The notes below the pieces were generated by a model that saw nothing but the letters and a program-made list of their open reading frames with translations, did no database searches and was not told where the DNA came from. The translations under genes and the position numbers were made by a program. Below are positions 60,268 through 64,000 of a stretch of DNA of 64,000 nucleotides, piece by piece. Each line of letters opens with the position of its first letter. Position 1 is the first letter of the stretch. The DNA is from Pseudomonas sp. Irchel s3h14 (GTDB lineage: Bacteria; Pseudomonadota; Gammaproteobacteria; Pseudomonadales; Pseudomonadaceae). Where the stretch lies: NCBI RefSeq assembly GCF_900187425.1, contig NZ_FYDJ01000004.1, forward strand, positions 124,001-188,000. The letters are read 5' to 3'.

Positions 60268-61701
60268 TCAGGCAACCTGCTGCAAAATGTCCCGCAGGCG
60301 GTCCAGGGCGATGTCGATGTCCAGGGTTTCAATGGCGCCAAAACCCAGAAAAAATCCGGCCTGGGGCGCTTGCTGGTAGAAAAAGCTGTCGATGGGATAC
60401 ACCCCGACTTCGACCTTTTTTGCCAGTTCGATCACCAATGGAATATCGATAGACACTTTGCACATAACCACCATGTGGAACCCGGCGGTGGTCGGGACCG
60501 CCTCGAGCCACGGTGAAAGATCGCCGGCCATGCGCTCGAGGATCCGCTCACGACGCCCGGCATAGATCGTATGGCAGCGCCGAATGTGCTTGAGCAGACA
60601 GCCTTCGGCGATGAACTTGGCCAGCGCCCATTGGGGCAGGGTGGAGGTGTGCAGGTCGGTGAGCTGCTTGGCGCGAATGACCGCTTCGAGAATCGCCGGC
60701 GGCAGGATCGCATAACCCAGGCGCAGCTCCGGCAGCAGGGTTTTCGAAAAGGTCCCGACGTAGGCGACGATGCCGCGTTCGTCCATGCTTTGCAGCGAGT
60801 CTGTGGGCCGGCCTTCGTAGCGAAATTCGCTGTCGTAATCGTCCTCGATGATGATCGCGCCCAACTCATGGGCACGCTCCAGCAGCGCCACCCGGCGCGC
60901 CTGGCTCATCGGCATGCCGAGCGGGAATTGATGGGACGGCGTGACGTAGATCAGCCGGGTACCAAGGGGGATTTTGTCCACCTGAATGCCTTCCGCATCC
61001 ACCGGGACGCCGATCACCGTGGCGCCGTGGGTACCGAACAACAGGCGTGCGGGCGGATAGCCGGGGTCTTCCATGGCGACAAGGCTACCGGGGCGCGTGA
61101 GTACCCGGGAGATCAAGTCCAGCGCCTGTTGCGCGCCGTTGCACACCACCACGTCTTCGTCCTGGCAATTGACCCCGCGGGAAAACGCGATGTGCCGGGC
61201 GATCGCATTACGCAGCGCCGGCAAGCCTTCGGGCAGGCTATAGAGACCCTTGGACGCGGCGATCTGGCGCAAGGCGTGAGCGGTGCAGCGCCGCCAGTCA
61301 TCCTGGGGGAACTGGCCCTTGCTGGTGGCGCCGCCGATGAAGTCGTAGCGCAACGAGCCTTCCAGCGTCGGATGGCGCAGGAACACCGGCAAGTTACGCC
61401 AGGACTCGATGACCTCGGCGCTGGCCAATTCCGAATGGCTCTGTTTACGGGTGATTTTCGCCGGTCGGGCGTTGACGTACGTGCCTTTGCCGATGACCCC
61501 GGTGAGGAAGTTTTCGTAGGTCAGTTGCGTGTAGGTGTCGGAAATGGTCTTGCGCGAAATCCCCAATTGTTCTGCCAGCAAACGACTGGGCGGCAGCTGC
61601 GTCCCGGCTGCCAGACGACCGGATTCGATGGCACTGCGCAGTTGGTTGTACAACTGGCCTGCCAGGTCCTTGCGGCCGTTGATGACAACGTGAAGTTCCA
61701 T
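60268..61701 (-). CDS. MocR-family regulator (GntR HTH fused to aminotransferase fold)
   Basis: A 477-residue PLP-binding regulator. The N-terminal GntR helix-turn-helix (about 12-75) includes LPPSRLLAEQLGISRKTISDTY; the fold-I aminotransferase part has Lys320 in GTFSKTLLPELRLGYA and IIEDDYDSEFRYEGRP. It is divergent from the AhpD-like gene, the usual arrangement for MocR targets, and a direct repeat (ATTGGTC and AATGGTC) lies in the shared promoter. Effector probably an amino compound or PLP; not PdxR by context because no PLP synthase gene is nearby. Confidence 0.95.
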   Translation of the reverse strand: MELHVVINGRKDLAGQLYNQLRSAIESGRLAAGTQLPPSRLLAEQLGISRKTISDTYTQLTYENFLTGVIGKGTYVNARPAKITRKQSHSELASAEVIESWRNLPVFLRHPTLEGSLRYDFIGGATSKGQFPQDDWRRCTAHALRQIAASKGLYSLPEGLPALRNAIARHIAFSRGVNCQDEDVVVCNGAQQALDLISRVLTRPGSLVAMEDPGYPPARLLFGTHGATVIGVPVDAEGIQVDKIPLGTRLIYVTPSHQFPLGMPMSQARRVALLERAHELGAIIIEDDYDSEFRYEGRPTDSLQSMDERGIVAYVGTFSKTLLPELRLGYAILPPAILEAVIRAKQLTDLHTSTLPQWALAKFIAEGCLLKHIRRCHTIYAGRRERILERMAGDLSPWLEAVPTTAGFHMVVMCKVSIDIPLVIELAKKVEVGVYPIDSFFYQQAPQAGFFLGFGAIETLDIDIALDRLRDILQQVA

Positions 61702-61798
61702 ACCGGCGAGGCTCCTGGGGCGATTGATGCGCGTGTGCGTCGGGCCAGATTACCCGCATGAGCGCCTGCGCAAAAGTTGCGTGGGCGAAAAACCTCCG

Positions 61799-61821
61799 AT
61801 TGGTCTGGTGCCTGAATGGTC
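61799..61821. promoter_or_regulatory. Possible MocR operator (direct repeat)
   Basis: ATTGGTC at 61799-61805 and AATGGTC at 61815-61821 are repeated in the same direction, 16 bases apart, 14 bases upstream of a -10-like TAGAAT (61835-61840) for the AhpD-like gene. MocR proteins typically bind direct repeats. The -35 is poor, in keeping with activation. Confidence 0.35.
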
Positions 61822-61908
61822 CACGGGTATTTCGTAGAATTGGATCTGTAACGCCAGCGTATCAACGCCTACCTTGAGGGGTACACATTCGATCCACGAG
61901 GACACTCC

Positions 61909-62349
61909 ATGAACGCCCGCCTGGATTACTACAGCGCATCGCCCAAAGCGATGAAAGCGATGATTGCCATGGAGGCCTTGACCAGCAACCTCAGCATCGA
62001 GCCGGCCTTGCTGCACTTGATCAAGATCCGTGCCTCGCAACTCAATGGCTGCGCTTTCTGCACCGACATGCACTCGGTGGATGCCCGGCGACTCGGCGAG
62101 ACCGACCGTCGTTTGTATTCAATCGTGGTCTGGCGCGACAGCGGCTTCTTCGATGCGCGTGAACGCGCGGCGCTGGGCTGGACCGAAGCCGTCACCTTGC
62201 TCTCTGAAAGCCATGTGCCGGACGAGGTCTACGCGCAGGCCCGGGAGCAGTTCAACGAAGGCGAGATGGTCGACCTGACCATCGCCGTCACCACCATCAA
62301 CAGCTGGAATCGCCTGGCGGTGAGTTTTCGGCAAACCCCCGGCGGCTGA
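61909..62349 (+). CDS. Carboxymuconolactone decarboxylase/AhpD-like protein
   Basis: A 146-residue AhpD-fold protein. It carries the CxxC redox pair and histidine in LNGCAFCTDMHSVDARR (Cys48, Cys51, His55), typical of the peroxidase-active subgroup. MNARLDYYSASPKAMKAM is the usual start; ACGAGGA precedes it. Relatives act as alkyl-hydroperoxide reductase partners. Divergence from the MocR gene suggests that regulator controls it. Confidence 0.93.
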   Translation: MNARLDYYSASPKAMKAMIAMEALTSNLSIEPALLHLIKIRASQLNGCAFCTDMHSVDARRLGETDRRLYSIVVWRDSGFFDARERAALGWTEAVTLLSESHVPDEVYAQAREQFNEGEMVDLTIAVTTINSWNRLAVSFRQTPGG

Positions 62350-62436
62350 ATCGATTTTCCGCCGCGAGTGTCATGTCAGGTTCATAAACGCTGCGCAGGA
62401 TGAGGCTTTCAAGGACAGATCGACAGGGAGTCAGCG

Positions 62437-63429
62437 ATGCGATTCATGGAAACCACAGGTCGTCAGCAAGTTGCCGAGTACCGCTCGCCCGTAGAAAAAA
62501 CCTCATCCTGGCGCGCACTGGCGGCAGGGATCGATCCGGTGCTGGCGCAGTCTTTTCGGGTCAGTGCCCGTTGCGGCTGTTTCATGCAGGCAGCCCGCAG
62601 TCTCAACATCAAGGGCACCCAGCTGCGCAAACAATTGGCGCAGCTTGAAGCGCACCTGCAGTGTTCGCTATTCAGCCACTCAGAGAATGGCGTTGCCCTC
62701 AGTCGTTACGGGTTGCAGCTGCAATCGCAGTTGATTGCTCTGGCCCACGAGCGCGATTTGCCGGTGACCGAACAGCCGTTGATTCGCCTGGCCGTCGCCG
62801 AATCGATCCTGCATGACATTCTCGGTCGCGATCTGGTTGCCTTGTTGCGGCGCAACGCCAGCGTGCGCCTGGACATCATCACCCTGGACAGCGAACTCTC
62901 CCTGCAAGCGGTCAGTGCCGATGTGGTGCTGTGGCTGGCCGGCACCGATTCACCGCTGCCAGGCCCGAGTTTTGCGGTCAGCGAGCCCCGCTGTCTGGCA
63001 CGGCTCGACTACTTGCCCCACATCGCCAAACGTTATTCACGGGTCGCGTCGCGGCCAGGCAGCCTCGACGACCTGACGGATTTCCTGCTGGTGCAATGGC
63101 AGCATGACCGTCAGGTCGACAGCTTTCGGCCGTGGAATACCCTCGTAGATCAACGTCTGGCCGGGGTGGTGCAGTTGCATTCCTATGAGCTGATGCTGGA
63201 GATGATCCGTTGCAGCGCCTGCATTGGCCTGCTACCCGGATACATCAGCCGCTTCGACCGCGGCCTGATTGAATTGCCGGGGCTGTTCAGTCAACCGATG
63301 CGGCGTCAGGTGTGGATGGCGGTCAATGCCGAGTCCGAGGGGCAATCGCAGGTGCAAATGATCGTTGAGCTGATCCAGAACACCTTCAATGAACGGCGGG
63401 AGTGGTTCGAACAACCTTCAGCGGTATAG
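62437..63429 (+). CDS. LysR-like transcriptional regulator with N-terminal extension
   Basis: A 330-residue protein with GGAG seven bases before the ATG. The LysR-type winged helix is shifted to about residues 38-95 (FMQAARSLNIKGTQLRKQLAQLEAHL, then GVALSRYG), after an extension of about 37 residues. The co-inducer domain follows, with LPGYISRFDRGLIELPG. The recognition helix, normally QPAVSRQI, reads GTQLRKQL. It follows the AhpD-like gene on the same strand by 87 bases. Target unknown. Confidence 0.82.
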   Translation: MRFMETTGRQQVAEYRSPVEKTSSWRALAAGIDPVLAQSFRVSARCGCFMQAARSLNIKGTQLRKQLAQLEAHLQCSLFSHSENGVALSRYGLQLQSQLIALAHERDLPVTEQPLIRLAVAESILHDILGRDLVALLRRNASVRLDIITLDSELSLQAVSADVVLWLAGTDSPLPGPSFAVSEPRCLARLDYLPHIAKRYSRVASRPGSLDDLTDFLLVQWQHDRQVDSFRPWNTLVDQRLAGVVQLHSYELMLEMIRCSACIGLLPGYISRFDRGLIELPGLFSQPMRRQVWMAVNAESEGQSQVQMIVELIQNTFNERREWFEQPSAV

Positions 63430-63466
63430 AGTGGGCGGCCATGTCTGTATCAAGGATGAATCACCC

Positions 63467-63988
63467 ATGCCCGCCACTGACGCTGTCATCTCCCTCGAAC
63501 GTTTCAACGAATCCCACATCGACGGCATTACCGCGCTCTACAACGACCCGGCCATTACCCGTCAGGTGCTGCAAATGCCGTTTCAGTCCACCGAAGTCTG
63601 GCGCAAGCGCCTGGCGCCGGACAACGAGCGTGTGGTGCAGCTGGTGGCGCTGCATCAAGGGATGGTCATCGGCAATATTGGCCTGGAGCAGTTTTCGCGG
63701 ATCCGCCGCAGCCATGCTGGCAATCTTGGGATGGGCGTCGCGGTGGCCTGGCAAGGCAAGGGCGTCGGCTCGAAGCTGTTGGCGGCGGCGCTGGACATCG
63801 CCGACAACTGGATGAACCTGCAACGGCTCGAACTTTCGGTGTACGCCGACAACGAAGCCGCCATCGGGCTGTATCGCAAGTTCGGCTTCGACACCGAAGG
63901 GCTGTTTCGCGACTACGCCGTGCGTGACGGCGTGCTGGTGGATGCCTTGAGCATGGCGCGCCTGCGTCGCACACCCAAGGCTGGTTGA
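63467..63988 (+). CDS. GNAT family N-acetyltransferase
   Basis: A 173-residue acetyltransferase starting at ATG 63467 after AGGATGAA. The acetyl-CoA loop is NLGMGVAVAWQGKGVGSKLL (the R/QxxGxG/A pattern, QGKGVG), followed by LELSVYADNEAAIGLYRKFGF and TEGLFRDYAVRDGVLVDALSM. The C-terminal part resembles the RimJ/SpeG-like group; SpeG itself acetylates polyamines, but substrate is not inferable here. The gene ends 12 bases from the window edge. Confidence 0.92.
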   Translation: MPATDAVISLERFNESHIDGITALYNDPAITRQVLQMPFQSTEVWRKRLAPDNERVVQLVALHQGMVIGNIGLEQFSRIRRSHAGNLGMGVAVAWQGKGVGSKLLAAALDIADNWMNLQRLELSVYADNEAAIGLYRKFGFDTEGLFRDYAVRDGVLVDALSMARLRRTPKAG

Positions 63989-64000
63989 GTCACTCGTCCA

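Overview
The window is a GC-rich, gene-dense chromosomal segment of a Pseudomonas, most likely of the P. fluorescens group. The evidence is the gene content and order: a YejABE/Npp-type peptide transporter, then mltD-gloB-methyltransferase-rnhA-dnaQ-ldcA as in P. aeruginosa, a giant 1,600-residue NAD-glutamate dehydrogenase, DUF2388 and DUF2855 proteins, and many REP/REPIN elements carrying the typical GGGCTTGCTCGC core. No phage, IS element, CRISPR array, tRNA or rRNA was found.

Layout. 1-4.8 kb: peptide/peptidyl-nucleoside ABC importer (two binding proteins, YejB, start of YejE), all leftward. 5.1-10.1 kb: murein transglycosylase MltD, glyoxalase II, a methyltransferase, RNase HI, a small DUF2388 secreted protein and the Pol III epsilon subunit. 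10.2-16.9 kb: lysine decarboxylase followed at once by a streptothricin-acetyltransferase-like GNAT, then LysR, a small protein, an FMN reductase, and a TetR/DUF2855 divergent pair. 17.0-17.2 kb: an arsB C-terminal remnant next to a large hairpin. 17.2-24.8 kb: DUF1853, then a rightward run nadK-metallophosphoesterase-rhomboid-DUF1315-DUF2797-pepN. 24.8-25.9 kb: about 1 kb without a credible gene, holding two inverted copies of a structured repeat. 25.9-29.4 kb: YCF48-like beta-propeller plus RND exporter. 29.5-38.1 kb: a sugar-acid (pentonate) catabolic cassette: FadR-type regulator, IlvD/Edd dehydratase, MFS carrier, AraD1-type FAH protein, 2-oxoglutarate semialdehyde dehydrogenase, a small protein and an exported lactonase. 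38.2-39.3 kb: four very small, probably exported proteins. 39.5-45.0 kb: a glutathione transferase-like gene, sbcC and sbcD, tightly coupled. 45.2-52.1 kb: the six-gene MoxR/Bat operon. 52.3-58.2 kb: a small acidic protein and NAD-GDH. 58.3-64 kb: lipoprotein, cupin, ABM monooxygenase, MocR regulator divergent from an AhpD-like protein, a LysR-like protein and a GNAT.

How genes work together. The pentonate cassette is coherent: the lactonase could open an aldonolactone, the MFS carrier import the acid, the dehydratase make the 2-keto-3-deoxy acid, the FAH protein dehydrate it to 2-oxoglutarate semialdehyde, and the dehydrogenase finish at 2-oxoglutarate. Two FadR-type operator matches lie in the dehydratase/MFS divergent promoter. 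The Bat operon has overlapping stop/start codons at most junctions and encodes an envelope VWA/AAA+ complex.

The most unusual item is the pair of intergenic elements near 25 kb. Both copies can fold into the same four-way junction with identical linker lengths, while several stem sequences differ by compensating changes. The whole reading is by eye; no search or folding program was run.
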